This document shows, piece after piece, positions 22,495 through 47,316 of a stretch of 64,000 nucleotides of DNA. The stretch spans positions 3,498,206 to 3,562,205 of the forward strand of contig JABAKD010000021.1 of assembly GCA_012845835.1 (NCBI GenBank), written 5' to 3'. Source of the DNA: Undaria pinnatifida. Taxonomy: Eukaryota > Sar > Phaeophyceae > Laminariales > Alariaceae. The position numbers and the translations under genes were made by a program. Positions within the stretch are counted from its first letter, which is position 1, and each line of letters starts with the position of its first letter. Below the pieces are notes generated by a model. The model did no database searches. It saw nothing but the letters and a program-made list of their open reading frames with translations, and was not told the DNA's origin.

Positions 22495-22880
22495 TTACAC
22501 GGGTATTGCCCGTACCCGGAACTTCTGTAAGCTCTGTAGGGCATTTATACCCGTACCCGGAACTTCTGTAAGTTCTGTACGCCTGTGCCACAATACCCGG
22601 AACTTCTGGAAGTTCTGTAACACTTTCATACCCGTACCCGAACTTCCGTTCGTTCTGTAGGAAATTCATACCCGTACCCAAAGCTTCTGTGAGTTCTGTG
22701 CACCCCGTGCCGCAATAGCGGGGGCACGGGTACAGCACCTTTCGTACCCGCCCGGAACTTCTGTGAGTTCTGCCCGCCCGTGCGACAATACCCGGAACTT
22801 CTAGAAGTTCTGTAACACTTTCATACCCGTACCCGAAACTTCTGGAAGTTCTGTAAGACGCCCATACCTTTACCAGGAAT
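22495..22880. repeat. Minisatellite built on a 16-bp palindrome, array 2
   Basis: Same unit as at 21340-21780, with the palindrome perfect at 22600-22615 and degenerate in neighbouring units. The intervening kilobase lacks the unit, so the two arrays are separate. Confidence 0.85.
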
Positions 22881-23519
22881 CCACAAACCCTACAGAACAT
22901 AACCTTGCAAAATTTCATGCTGCTGATGTACAGGATATGAGCGTCTTCATGTAGGATTCCGTACTCTATTATTTATAATAGATCAACAGTGTGTGGTCAT
23001 GTTGTCACTCGTATGCGCGAGTTTGTGACCACACTGCTGTACTCTGATAGAGTACGATCTGAGTGATTTGTACGAGTACACATCCCCGGGTGATGATCTG
23101 TAGGATATGCGTGATACTTCTAGTATATACCTGTACCATTTCATTTATGCGAGCAGCGGGTTGTCGTTCGATGCTTCTTCGGAAGTGCATGGGAGGGAGG
23201 ACTTGGCCCTTGTGGCTGAAGGGGGCAGGACCATGATAACAGGGAGGTACATGTAGTATTCGTAATTTTTGGTTATCGGAAACATCGTTTCACGCCATCA
23301 TCTGGATGTTGTGTTCTTTCGTCATGTTCCTGGTTTTTGACACTTACGCTACATTGTCAGATGGCAAAAGAAATGATAATAATATACAACATGTTCCAAC
23401 CAATGTTCAACCAATGTTCCACAACCCAGTGATCTGTACAATCTAGGTCAGGAGGATCACGACCTGTCCGGCAAGCTTTCCACACCGACCGGAAGCGGCG
23501 CGCGACCCAACGCTTCAGC

Positions 23520-23815
23520 AGGAGGGAACGGGGGGGGGGGCGGTTGGAGCGGAGCGGAGCTGGGGGATCTGGGAAGCAGTAGTGTGGTAGAAAGAGGGGT
23601 GGGGGGGTGAGGAGCAGGGGGGGTTGGCGGGGGGAGCCGAAAGGAAGTGGGGAGTAAGTGCGGAGGGGAGGGGGGTTGGGGGGGGCGGGGTGCCGAGGGG
23701 GGCTTGGAATCAGGAAAGTGGAGGGAGAAAGGAGTCGAGGGGAGTGGGAGACGTGATGAGCGGGCGACGGGGGGAGGGAGATAGGGGGGCTAAGTTGAGG
23801 TGAGGTGGCTTTTGC
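23520..23815. repeat. 300-bp polypurine (G-rich) tract
   Basis: Almost pure G and A on the plus strand with many runs of four or more G. The minus strand reads as a Pro/Ser-rich open frame that I do not take as coding. Potential quadruplex or triplex DNA. Confidence 0.85.
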
Positions 23816-25433
23816 TTTGATTTTCGGTAATATTTCAGGTGCTGGTCCATTCACGGTAACCTTGTATTGCAACTGCCTCCGTGTCGGGGTTGGAGCTTTA
23901 GGGTTAGAACTGTTGACGGTACGAGATGGCTTTGGAACCGACTGGGATTTCGCAGAGACAACAGGGTGCTTCTCCCGGGGCGCATTTTATGGACCTCGGG
24001 AGCTGTCGATTAGTTCACTTTATATTTTGACCTGTACATCTGTTCTTCTATGTTTTACTCCTTGTCTACATGTATAGCCCCCCTTGCTGCCACCATGAGA
24101 GCCCGCCGATGAACCCATCCTGGCTCAGCACATCACAACAGTGAGTATGCGGAACACGCTAGCGTAGGTTCACGGAAGGACGCCCATGATGTACAACCAG
24201 AAGAGGCGACATGTATATATTATCGTCCCGTAGAAGCGCGGAGAAGAAGCACACGAGGAAGAACTACAGATCATGTAATGGTGCACAGAAACATCCCTAT
24301 TGCGCTTGTGGAAACCCCCACAAATACGGCAACATGCATATCTTGACACCGAATACGAGAGCATTCTCAACAGCCCCCCTGCTCCCTGCGCGGAGAACGG
24401 TATAACAAAGCATCGCTCATATTACTACTGTGGAAGAAGCCCAGTGCGCGTGCAAGTATGTCTGATACATGTGGGACGCCAGATGAAATACAGGTTCATA
24501 GTATTGCAGTGTATACCAGGCATGCGTTTGCAGAATATTTGGTGTTTCTGTATTTTTGCAGGAAAGCAAGCAGTAGTCGTAGACAATCGTGTCTGGTTAC
24601 CCGATTCCGGAAAAAACGACAAACCGAGAAATATCCCTCCCCCCTCCCCGCCGCACTGATTGTTTTTGGCGATTTGGCGATTGCATTAGCACAGGGTGTG
24701 GAGGGTAAGAGAAAAAGCGATGACTCCCCCTTCCCCCTTGGCGATGACTGCCATTTTGGATGTGCTTGATGTGCCGGTTGACACGGGCTCCGAGAACCTC
24801 GTAGAGGGACTATCGTACTTTTATGTTCTTCGTACTCGTACTCGGCTTGCTTGCGTGGAGTACACCTGCGCCACAGCAGTAGTACTGATCCTTGGCAGAT
24901 AGATTTTTAGGGTTCTTTGTGCTGAAGTTTGCAGAATAACCCCGTCCCCCCCCCCTCTGCGGCAAAATTTGCCAGTAGCGAGTCGGGAGTCTATGTGTCA
25001 GGTATACTTACACTCGCACTGGGCTTTTTGCAAGGTTGTTCGTGAGTGATGCTTTGTATATCCCACTCACTTTGCGGTGAGCACTTTTGTTGTGATTTCA
25101 GGTTCAATGAAAGAGTAGGCGCATGGGCTTTTCTTGGGTGAAACTGAACGTGCCTTGAGCATGCATGGTACATGGTACAGTATGCGGAACTGAAAGCCGT
25201 TGCGTGCGGAATAACATGCGCTGCAGCATTGTGTACCCCGCGTGGATGGCGAATATTCAGTTGGTCCTGCTCGGCTGTGATTCTGGAGAAAGTCGTAAGT
25301 TGAAGCGTTTGTCACACGCAGGCCGAGTGCACTGAGACTTGTACATAAATGATGTTTTATTGATGCTGGCCAACTGGATTTAGTATGTTCCCCGTAGGGT
25401 TGCTTAGTCATTCAGTTAGTCTGATGTGCCGGT
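23816..25433. other. Region upstream of the TTLL1 gene; first exon may lie here
   Basis: No exon could be fixed. The first TTLL1 exon must end so that one base completes an Arg-like codon before the Trp at 25853; several ATG-containing frames exist, but none has both a good donor and recognisable residues. Confidence 0.35.
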
Positions 25434-25506
25434 CGCCCCGGTGGTCTAGTGGTTACCCTCGAATACTACTAGCTTTGGTCCTTGAGTTCGATTCCCACCG
25501 GGGTGC
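25434..25506 (+). other. tRNA-like sequence, probable SINE head or tRNA pseudogene
   Basis: CGCCCCG and CGGGGTG can pair as a 7-bp acceptor stem with one G-U. 'TGGTCTAGTGG' fits the Pol III A box and 'GAGTTCGATTCCC' the B box. The T stem has mismatches and no good anticodon stem can be drawn, so a working tRNA is unlikely. The 5' part (GCCCCGGTGG..TTA..CTCGA) matches the head of the SINEs at 56086 and 57651. An A/T-rich tail follows. Confidence 0.6.
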
Positions 25507-25851
25507 GATTTGACTTTTTTTGCAAAAGGCAAAAAGAAAAAAGAAAAAAACGATCAACTTCTGAGAGCGCCTAGCAGCGTGGGTAGTGGCGGCCTTAACA
25601 TCCATCTCTAGGGAAAAGCCCTATTGGTTGGCTCTATGGGAATTAAAAACTCGGATTCGCTCGTAGCGCACCTGTCACCCTGTGCTGGTGCTATTGTGTG
25701 ATGATGTCCCTGCTGTTCGGCCCGGTGCCGATTAGAACCTCGCACTCTATCGCATTAATCCTCTCCTCCGGTGCTGCTGCTGCTGTTGTTGTTGCTGTTT
25801 TGGCGGTTCTTGTGTGGTGCTGTTGCTGCGTGGTGCCGGGCGGCTGCAAAG

Positions 25852-38697
<12,846 letters not shown>

Positions 38698-39534
38698 TGG
38701 AGGGCGTGTTTCGGCAGGGGTACAGGGGCTATTATCTTCTTTTTAACAGAGAAATAGTAGGAAGGCTCTACAGGAGGTGCATTATGCCCAAATGTCGCAA
38801 GATCGTCTGGTGTTTTCTTGGGAATACAGGGCTATTGCAGTAGTTTTGGTGTGCTTTGGCAGGGTGGGGCTATTATTTTAGCTAGCTGTTTTGTCCCCAA
38901 AAGGGGGCTTTCTTTTGGCGTGTTTCGGTAGGGGGGAGGGGTTATCAAGTACCAGGTATTACATACCGGTAGACTCGTTAGGTTGTTTTTTTTGCCGCGT
39001 TTCGGAGGGGGTGTATGAGCTATTGTCTTTCATTTTGTGCCCCTCTAGAATATAGGTTTGGCGTGGTTCACTGGGCGTTGTATGGGCTAAACGTGGAAGT
39101 ATATAATATAATCGATGATAGGAAGAGAGCAAGAGGCGAGAACGAGCCCTGGCCGGGAAAAATTAGCTTCGCCTCCGTAGATCCGTGTTTGTTTTGGGCG
39201 CAGGTTGCTTCAAATGCAGCAAAGCACGCGCTGCCGGAGCACTCGTATCACATACAGCTTGCAAAGATGAATTTCGACGAAATCCTTGACCTCAAAGCTG
39301 TACGTAGTGTATTTTCGTTTCAAATAAAAACGGTGAGCTATGGGTCTCAAAGCAACTACTCCCCCGTGCGCGCCGGCCCTTCCTATCGCTGGAAGCTTCT
39401 CGAGTCTCGAGCTTTTCAGTCGAACTTGCTGCGCGAATCTTTCGCCGACCTCTGGAGCTTGGGTAGAGAAGAACGAGTGGCCATCTTCCTGCGTACGCGA
39501 GGTCGATGCACAGAAAGGAACGCAGAGAGCCATA
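38698..39534. other. Downstream of TTLL1; contains a diverged R1 end
   Basis: 39238-39325 has 'tatcacatacagcttgcaaa' and an ATG frame MNFDEILDLKAVRSVFSF, a diverged R1 end. A 185-codon open frame at 39015-39572 runs through this repeat and repeat Y, so I do not call it a gene. Confidence 0.55.
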
Positions 39535-40055
39535 CCACGGTAGGGATGCGGCAGATTCTAAGACATTTCTGAAGCTCCTAACGTGATGAGGAGCTCAATA
39601 CCTCACCGTCACCCGAAACACCACTTCGAAGGCGTTCGTTCGCGCAACCCGACCAAAAGCTTCTACCATGACGTCCTCCTCAAACAAGTTATCCTCGTGC
39701 AATCACTTAACAAATGACTGAATGGTAGTTCCTCGCTTGAGGAGCTGGATCGGAACAGGAACGTTACCAGAAACTGTCCAGGAACGTTACCAGGAACATT
39801 ACCAGGAACATTACCAGGAACACCTTAGGGCCCAGAATGGGCAACCGCTACCGTGCGATGACTCCGCAGACAAGATTACGAAATGAGCCATCCCACGGTA
39901 GGGGTGCACGGCAGATTCTAAGAAATTTCCTGAAGCTCCTACCATGAGGAGCTAGCTCAATTTCTCGCATCACCCGAAACACGACTTCGAAGGAGGCGTT
40001 CGTTCGCGCGCAACCCGGCCACGCGTGTATGCCCCATGTCCCAAAACAGATTATT
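39535..40055 (+). repeat. Dispersed repeat Y, copies 2 and 3 in tandem
   Basis: Copies start near 39535 and 39893, about 358 bases apart. Between them is a short 'accaggaac.ttaccagga' run at 39775-39820. Confidence 0.8.
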
Positions 40056-42855
40056 CTCGTACAATTTCTTCCTAGTATCAGACTAGTCTAACAGTTTCAC
40101 TCGCTCAAGGAGCTCAACCGGAGCCAGGAACGTTTCGGTCCAAAAACGGCTCAACCGCTGACCGCAGACAAGATCACGCAGTGTTGTCGTTCGCTATGGT
40201 GCAACCTGGTTATAGGTTCCATCTGTTGGTCGTCGCAACGCCTTAGCGTTTTCGGGGACAATGCGCATTGCTACGACTATGCTTGCTGATGGATTGTACA
40301 CGTATACCTATCCTATATACCTGATATTAATAGTACCTGTTCATCGGGTCGCCCTCTCGTTTTTTCGCCTCACCAACTTTCGGGAGAGGGAAAAGGGAGC
40401 TCCACTCAACCGGGGAGCGTCAGACCAAAAAGAGTGCACTTGTACCTCTATCACAGGATGCGTCTGACATGACATGAAACTCGTACTGTAAAAATGCGAC
40501 TTGGCATCTCCGTGCACGGAGAACCCGAGAAGTTTCCCGGGCTGCCAACTCCACCGTATTTAGACACGAGAATAGCTAGAGGATTACGATAGACATATTT
40601 CCATGAGGCTCGGTAGCGTGTGAAATACAGTATGGCCCAAAATTGTAGCGTCGCGGAGTGGCTGGTCCCAGAATCAAACGGGATACCCCGCAGGTGGAGG
40701 ACTAAGCGTGGACACACGAACGAAAGAAACATGACACATTCTTTAATACCTTTGTCTGAATGGTAATATGTTCGGGGCTATGCCTGTCGAAAATGTGTGT
40801 CTAGTGCAGCGCCAATTGTACTCGTTGGCGTGCTGTTTCCCAGTGTAAAAAAAAAGTGAGACGGCCGTTTCGAGGAAATTAACCATAATATTTTCTGCAT
40901 CAAGTATGCACGACGCGTGTTGCAGGTGAGAGCGAACGCGCTTTACCGATTAACCCGGCGATGACCAGGCTACGAAAGGGGGATACCCCCATGGAGGCGT
41001 GCTACGATAGAAGTTGCGCCACTTTTTTTCTGAGGTTTCTCGATTTGGAAGCTTAAGACCTCTCCGAAAAACTGATTTGGAAAAAAATAAAACTGCGATC
41101 ACACCGGATGAACAACCCCATGGCCTAGGTACATAATAACGAGAATCATCAAAAAACAAAGGTCCTTTCTCTCTCGCCAATCACTCATCAATTCTGTACT
41201 TGATCTGACTCATAAAAATTGGCTCTGAGGCCTCAACCGGTACTTTTGAAAAATTGAAAATCTGTCCGTTGCCGCCGGCTCGCGAATTTCGGTACTTCGT
41301 GGTGCCTTCTTTTATTGGGCTCTGACCTGCTAACTGGCACTTTACTAGACCGGTCTGGTCGGGCGCTTTGTGCCGTTTCATGTTGCTACATATCACCGCC
41401 CATCTGTTTTTCTCTGCTCCTGTCACGACTAAAACAGCCATTTAATAGCTGTCGTAGCTGTCTAGCCACCTTCATCTGACGACCTAGGCTTTCAGACGAT
41501 TTGGGACCCCGTCAATAAAAAAAAACAAAAAAGCCAAAAAAAAAAGTAAACCTTTAGTCTATCGTATAACGCGTCCATGTGTTCACTAGGACTGGGTTTG
41601 AGTCACTCGCGAGTGACTCTCTCTACCTCACGGGGGGGGGGGGGGGGGAGAATAAAAACTCTACTAATCCATTGCGGATTCATTTCGCGAAATAAAACGG
41701 CATGAAAGCTCAAGAAGAGCGGAAATGAATCAGGAGGATGACCACTCGACCGACCGAGTGACCCATAGCCACCGCAAAACACAAGGTCCGAAAAGTGACC
41801 CCTTATAGCGTATAGCCTTGGTCCCACGTATGCGGCAGTAATAGACGCACGCATGCGCTACAATGCAGGTGCACCAACCGTTGCTTTTTCTTGCCCTGCA
41901 AGGTTCTTGGCTTGAGGAGCTGGCTCTATTCCTCCCACGAGTCGTTCTGCGGTAGACCCCCCAACGTTTCTTTAACGAAATCGCCGGTTTTGAAACCTTC
42001 TCCCGAGCTGTATCTCCTGAAACACGGTGCCCCTTGCCACCCCGACGTCACCGTTCCATATTATTTGGCTAACACGAAAATACATGAAGATATTTATTGC
42101 ATAATAACATCCTTACTCGTGTCGAGCAGCCATGAGACGTTCGTTGAAGAAAACCGCTGTTTTTTTTTTTGGGAGGGGGGGGGCGTTATCGTAGAATCAG
42201 CCACCCCCAAGAAATGTTTTTTTTTCTTTCTCTGAATGATGCGGCTCCTGAACCAAAGCTGTCGGGATGGCCATTCTTGTTCTCCAAAACGCACTTTTGG
42301 TTATACGTAAGTCGTGCGTGGCTTTAGTGATCGGGTTGTACTTCTTCGGTACGCTCAAAATCTGCTTTTTTTCTCGGAGAAGGTATAGATCTCCTTACGC
42401 GATCACCCTCAGAAGGCGAAAACAATGGTTGGCTCACCGCTACCGTCTAGCCTGTATCGAAAGTGCAACTTGACGAACAGACTCCAAGAAGGCTAGGTAC
42501 AAACAACACGTTAACATCGCAAAATAAGAGCGACATTACGACGATTTGGGGCTAAGGAGTCCCGTCACACAGGGAACGGTCTAGCCAAAAAATGATATAC
42601 CTCTCTCTATCGCACAACTCGTCCGCAGTAGTAGAGGATAATACCCTTGTAAGGGAGCACACCGTTACATCATTGAATGACATGTCCGACGAAAGGAGGC
42701 AGCTTATCAATCATCATGCTTGCACGCACGTCTTAAACCTTCAATTGAGCACGTCGGACGCACCTCCCCTACCCCACTAGCCCTAGCTGAGCTCCTTCGT
42801 CGTCGCCGATAAAGTTTCGTACCGTCATTTTTTTGTCACCATTTCTTGTTTTTCC
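40056..42855. other. No gene recognised
   Basis: Scattered fragments of the 36790-37440 unit. 40920-40985 on the minus strand resembles a tRNA 5' half ('ggttaatcggtaaagcgcg') but has no B box at the right distance. Poly-G at 41631-41648. Confidence 0.4.
41600..41619. other. Perfect 20-bp palindrome
   Basis: GAGTCACT, CGCG, AGTGACTC. A similar near-palindrome sits inside the MITE at 17688-17711, so this may be the core of a decayed relative. Confidence 0.7.
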
Positions 42856-42859
42856 TTCT

Positions 42860-43980
42860 CAAGTCCCAAAGGGATTATATATCCTACTGTAGTTACTCCT
42901 ACCAATCACGTACCAGTAGCCCATTATGTCCTGCTGCAAGTTACTGATACCAATCAGATATCAGTAGCCCTACTGATGTCAACAGCCCCACTGAAAGGGG
43001 ACCTTGGTCGGTTCCATACCCTGTTATACTCTACTGGCAATAATCCACAGGTATTAGTTACTGGTGATAATCCAAACCCCTACTGATGATCCACAGGTAT
43101 TAGTTACTGGTGATAATCCAAACCCCTACTGATGATACCCATAGGGCCACTGGTACCAATAGACCTACTGAAGGGAGGCCTTGGTTCGTTCCATTCGCTC
43201 ATCTACGTCCCAAGGCCGCTGATAATCATATACAGTAGTACCTACGGATGTCAATCTAAGGTAATGTATTCCGCTATCGCTAGACCTACTGATACCAATA
43301 GCCCTATTGGTACCAACAGCTCAACTGAAGGGAGACCTTGGTTGGGTCCGTGCCCTCTTCTACTTCCCAAGCCCCCTGACACTCATATAACTACCGTTGT
43401 TAACCTAGCAACTGATACCGCCAGCCTTCAAATGATACCAGCAGCCGTATTGATACCGCTAGCTTCACTGACACAGATCGATGTAATCCGCGTGCCACTA
43501 ATATAACGAACATTACTAACACCAATAGGCCTTGGTGAATCAATTCCCTTTCCTACCTCCCGAGGCCGCCGAATCCTCATACAGCCACCAGCTGACACCA
43601 ATAGCCTTGTTATCTCTGGTTACTGATACCAACAGCCCTACAGAAATCAACAGCCCGACTGATATCAATAGCCCTAATGGAGAGAAGAAACCTTGGCCGG
43701 TTCCATCATTTTCCTACTTTTCCGGACCGCTGACAGTAGTAACTTTTGACACCAACAGCTCTTCTGACACCAATAGTCTACTCATCGGTTTCGTTCCCGT
43801 TTTTACTTTCCAAGACCACGGAGGAAGCCAACGTGCGCTTGATGCGCCTCCTGGCAATGCATGTTCAACTCCCTACTCACACCAACAGCCCTCTACCGAT
43901 GCCAACAGGGACCTACTGATACCAACAGCCCTACTGACACCAACAGCCATCTACCGATACCAACACCCCTATTGGCACCA
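42860..43980 (+). repeat. Minisatellite 'tactgataccaacagccc'
   Basis: Irregular tandem and interspersed units of about 18 bases ('actgataccaatagccct', 'ttggtaccaacagc') over more than 1 kb, interleaved with recurring 'ccttggt.ggttcc.t.cc' segments. Open frames are Ser/Pro/Thr-rich shadows of the repeat. Confidence 0.85.
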
Positions 43981-43983
43981 ACA

Positions 43984-44165
43984 CAGAAGTGGTCCCTCTA
44001 CAGTGCCGGTTTAGCAGTGCCGGTTGCCCGCTATAATGCCTGTGAAATCGCTTTGCACAGATGGGAGCAAGTAGTGGCAGTATGCGGAGTAGTGCCTGTG
44101 GCTGCTATAATGCCGATATTTCCCTCTATAGTGCACGTATCGGCACTATATAAGGACCACTACTG
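43984..44165. mobile_element. MITE family M, copy 1
   Basis: Ends CAGAAGTGGTCC and GGACCACTACTG are inverted repeats, followed inward by 'agtgccg' units. The core 'gtgaaatcgctttgcac' is shared with 47133-47316 and 52035-52175. Confidence 0.8.
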
Positions 44166-44334
44166 TTGCAGCCGTGCTGATCGGTTCCATCCCCTTCCCT
44201 ACTTTCCCAAGCCGCGGTGAAACCCAAAGTGCGCTCGGTGCGCCTTCTGGTAGTGTATCTCCAGGTCTTGCATTACCTAAAAAAGGGCGAAACGTCCAAT
44301 CAATACCAGGCGTCATTTGGCAAGCGCACGCGTT

Positions 44335-44560
44335 GTCGGAGGGGAGGGGGGGGGTAGGGAGGGAGGGGGGAGGGGAAGGGAAGGGAAGGGAAGGAGGAAG
44401 GGAAACACGAAAGTAGCGAGACAGAGGGGAGGGGGAGAGCACGAAAGAGCGGCGACAGGGAGGCGTGGGTGAGGAGGCGAGGTTTGGGGGGGGGAGGTAA
44501 TGTGGGAGAGGAATGGGGCGGGGAGGTAGGTAGGTAAGGGGGGGGGAACAGAGTGCCCAT
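44335..44560. repeat. Polypurine tract
   Basis: GGGA/GGAA repeats on the plus strand, including a 'gggaa' pentamer run at 44375-44398. The frames on the opposite strand are Pro/Ser/Leu-rich and not taken as coding. Confidence 0.85.
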
Positions 44561-44864
44561 TAGCCGGAAGCGTAAGCCCAAGAGGACGATGGTATATACC
44601 CCGTCCGTTCAGTTGAGATCGTGGAGAAGACTTCACGGAAGGAAGGAAAACCAGCAGAGAATAGAAGCCTTGCAGGAAAGAGGGAGGGAGCAAATGCGGA
44701 TTGAGGTAAGAAAGGAAGCACTATAGAAAGGAGTCTATTGAGTAAGAAAAGCAAGGACCATGTATTTTGTTTGAAGGAAGGAACAAGCAAAAAAGGCAAA
44801 AAATAAACAAAAAAAATTACGTCTCCATGTTTTCAACTTTCCCTGCAGAGCCATGCCTACCTGG

Positions 44865-44965
44865 TCGGTGAAACTCCACCGTCCTCCGTCCGGGCAATGC
44901 AGGGGTGTGAGGGTCTGGCAGACTACGGCTATGCATGACACGGTGAATACACCCCCCCCTTCCCC
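44865..44965 (+). repeat. Dispersed repeat X copy
   Basis: 'cctggtcggtgaaa' ... 'gggtgtgagggtctggcaga' ... 'ggctatgcatgacacg' ... C run. Same blocks as at 28975-29130. Confidence 0.7.
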
Positions 44966-45639
44966 TATGGCCATATATAATTCCAGTCCGACAATCTATT
45001 ACTATATATCCGACAATATATTACTATATATAAATTCGTCTAGGGTGGCCGATACGAGCAGCCCAGGCGGACTCACTTTCACAGGGCCTGTTGGCCCGAA
45101 CAGCTTCTGACTTTCAACTTCTTGGCCCGACTAGCTTCTTTCATTTCTTGCCGCTGTCGCTTTCACAGACTCCTTGGCCCGACTAGCTTCTAGCTTCTTG
45201 CTTTCAACTTTTTGGCCCGACTACAAGCTTCTTTCATGTATTGCTGCGGCATGCAGGCCAAAACGTCCCGCTTCTGCCTCCCGCAGACGTAGCACCGCCA
45301 CAACGCCACAAAAACAACACCAACCTCTTCAGGAACCACCAACAACTCTGTATGAAGTCATGAACACCGAATCCAACATAAACACCAACACCAAACGTTC
45401 CAAGGCTAACGCAACGAGGGGCAAGCGGGCGGCTACCTCAAACGCTGCTGCTGGTCGTAGTGCCGCCGGAACTGTTGCTGCTGCTCTGTGTGTGCAGCTC
45501 TACTGCTGTCCATCTGATGCGCTGATGATGTAGTCTGCGTGTGGTGCCTATTATATACAGTATCTACATGGAGCTCCCAACAAAAGCCGGTGCTCTTGCG
45601 TGGGTATGCGTGGGTTTTTCGTTCAACGCACGACAGCAC

Positions 45640-45800
45640 CACATAGCGCCAGTATAATATGTGCCAGCGCGTTTCAGGACACCGGCACTATTGGAATATA
45701 GTTGCCATTCATAGCTACCTGCGTACAGAGAGTGCCAGCCGTGCCAAGTGATTCTACCGGCACTATACAGAGCAATGACACTATTCAACCGGCGTTATAA
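45640..45800 (-). mobile_element. MITE family M, diverged copy 2
   Basis: On the minus strand it contains 'tatagtgccggtagaatcac' then 'ttggcac', aligning with the family core. Ends are unclear. Confidence 0.55.
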
Positions 45801-46059
45801 TAGCCAGCAATGAATATCAGCGAAACGCTTATATCTGTGGCACAGATGCCTTCACGCAAAAAACTCAACAACATTTTTAGCACAGCGCAAGACAGCGTCA
45901 TAACAGAAAGTTAAGAAGAGCATGCAGGAAGCGGGGAGAAGGTTCTCCCGCTCTCTGCTCTACTCCGCCTGCGTGCTGCTGCTGCTGCTGTTGCTCTGCT
46001 GCTGCACGGTGAATCACAACTGACAGAAGGTGTCTTATTGCGGTGCACCTGTGTGTGTT

Positions 46060-46245
46060 TGCGGCATGTGCCAGCCCGATATACCGGCACTCTCCGAGAC
46101 ACCACCAATAGATAACGTAGGGCTGCCATACATTTGTGCATTGTTTGTATGACGAGTTCCAGGCCAGCGACTTTCGCCGGCATTGTAGAGATCAGTGGCC
46201 CTAAACTGTTTAACCTGCACTATTGGGACTCCTCCAATACAACAG
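46060..46245 (-). mobile_element. MITE family M, diverged copy 3
   Basis: The minus strand holds 'atgccggcgaaagtcgctgg' in the position of the core and flanking 'gtgccgg' units. Ends are uncertain. Confidence 0.45.
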
Positions 46246-47132
46246 CTGTACAACACCTAACAGGCAGCTGGGGCTGGATTCTGCGCATAATAAGCATGGT
46301 AATATTAATTCGTACTTGGTACGTACAACTGAAAAAAATGCTATAGGCCTGTTTCTTGCTTGATTGCAGTATACCGGTTTCTCCCCGATCTGTGCTGGTT
46401 CTTCCAAAAAAACGCACGAGAATTGTTTGCTGCTGCTTGCTCTTGCTGATGATTGATATGTTCACTGTTTGTTTCGTTGTTTTTCGCGTTTCTTTCTCCG
46501 CCATTTATCTGAAGGTATGCGCTACGGCCGAAGGGTGGCTGTACAAAAAAAACCGATAGGTTGTTGTGCTCCTACAAATAATTGTGGATAAATGCATCTC
46601 CATACATCTTGTTAAAAACAGGGTCGGAATGATGGAACACTCCTCTCGCTACGAAAACAAGCAAAGTGCACGTACAAAAAAGCCCTAGCACGCGTTGTTC
46701 TATTTTTTCCTCTAGCGTCACCCTCTTCTGCGCCTAAACATTGATATGTGTACCTTTTTTCGTGCGCAATTGGGTTTGGACCTACTCTTGCCGGTACGTA
46801 TTGTATGAGAGCATAGTTTATGGCCTACTTTTTTTCTACCTGGTAATCGTTACGTGCCCCCCCCTCCGAAGGGGACATCTTTGTTGCGCTGTTCCACTGT
46901 TTTCCCTCGTTCCAACTGTGCTACTTCCGCGACATTTAGTTCTACAAGATTGTTTCCGTCAGTCTTGAGCCGTCTGCCCTCACTTCACCTTCCCCTAATG
47001 CATGTATGTTACCGTCTACTTTTTCTTTTACAACCAAAACTTTGAATAATAACAGCTTTGGCGGGGCGTATGCCTCAATCGCAGCACAAGCAACAACTGC
47101 AATGAAATATGGCGTAGAAGCCCCAAAGTACC

Positions 47133-47316
47133 TACAGTAGGTGGTCTTAGATAGTGCGGGTCATATAGTGCGGGTGTCCGATATTGTGCGGGTGAAATCG
47201 TTTGGCACAATATAGACCCCTCTATAGTGGCCGGTTTTTATATAGTGCGGGTGCCCGGTATAGTGCGGGTATTTTTTCGTGACACATACCCGCACTATAT
47301 AGGGCCACCTACTGTA
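47133..47316. mobile_element. MITE family M, best-preserved copy
   Basis: 184 bases with termini TACAGTAGGTGG and CCACCTACTGTA, then 'atagtgcggg' units on both sides and the core 'gtgaaatcgtttggcac'. TA at both ends suits a mariner-like target site. Confidence 0.88.

Noticed and set aside
21340-22880. CRISPR-like array
   Set aside because: Repeats are irregular in spacing and sequence, spacers are not unique, and the context is eukaryotic.
39015-39572. 185-codon plus-strand frame
   Set aside because: Composed largely of a diverged R1 end and repeat Y; open by chance.
40920-40985. Possible minus-strand tRNA 5' half
   Set aside because: No B box or acceptor pairing could be found.
45174-45533. 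119-codon frame rich in Ala, Arg, Thr and Ser
   Set aside because: Low-complexity composition, no conserved motif and a GCTG repeat at its end.
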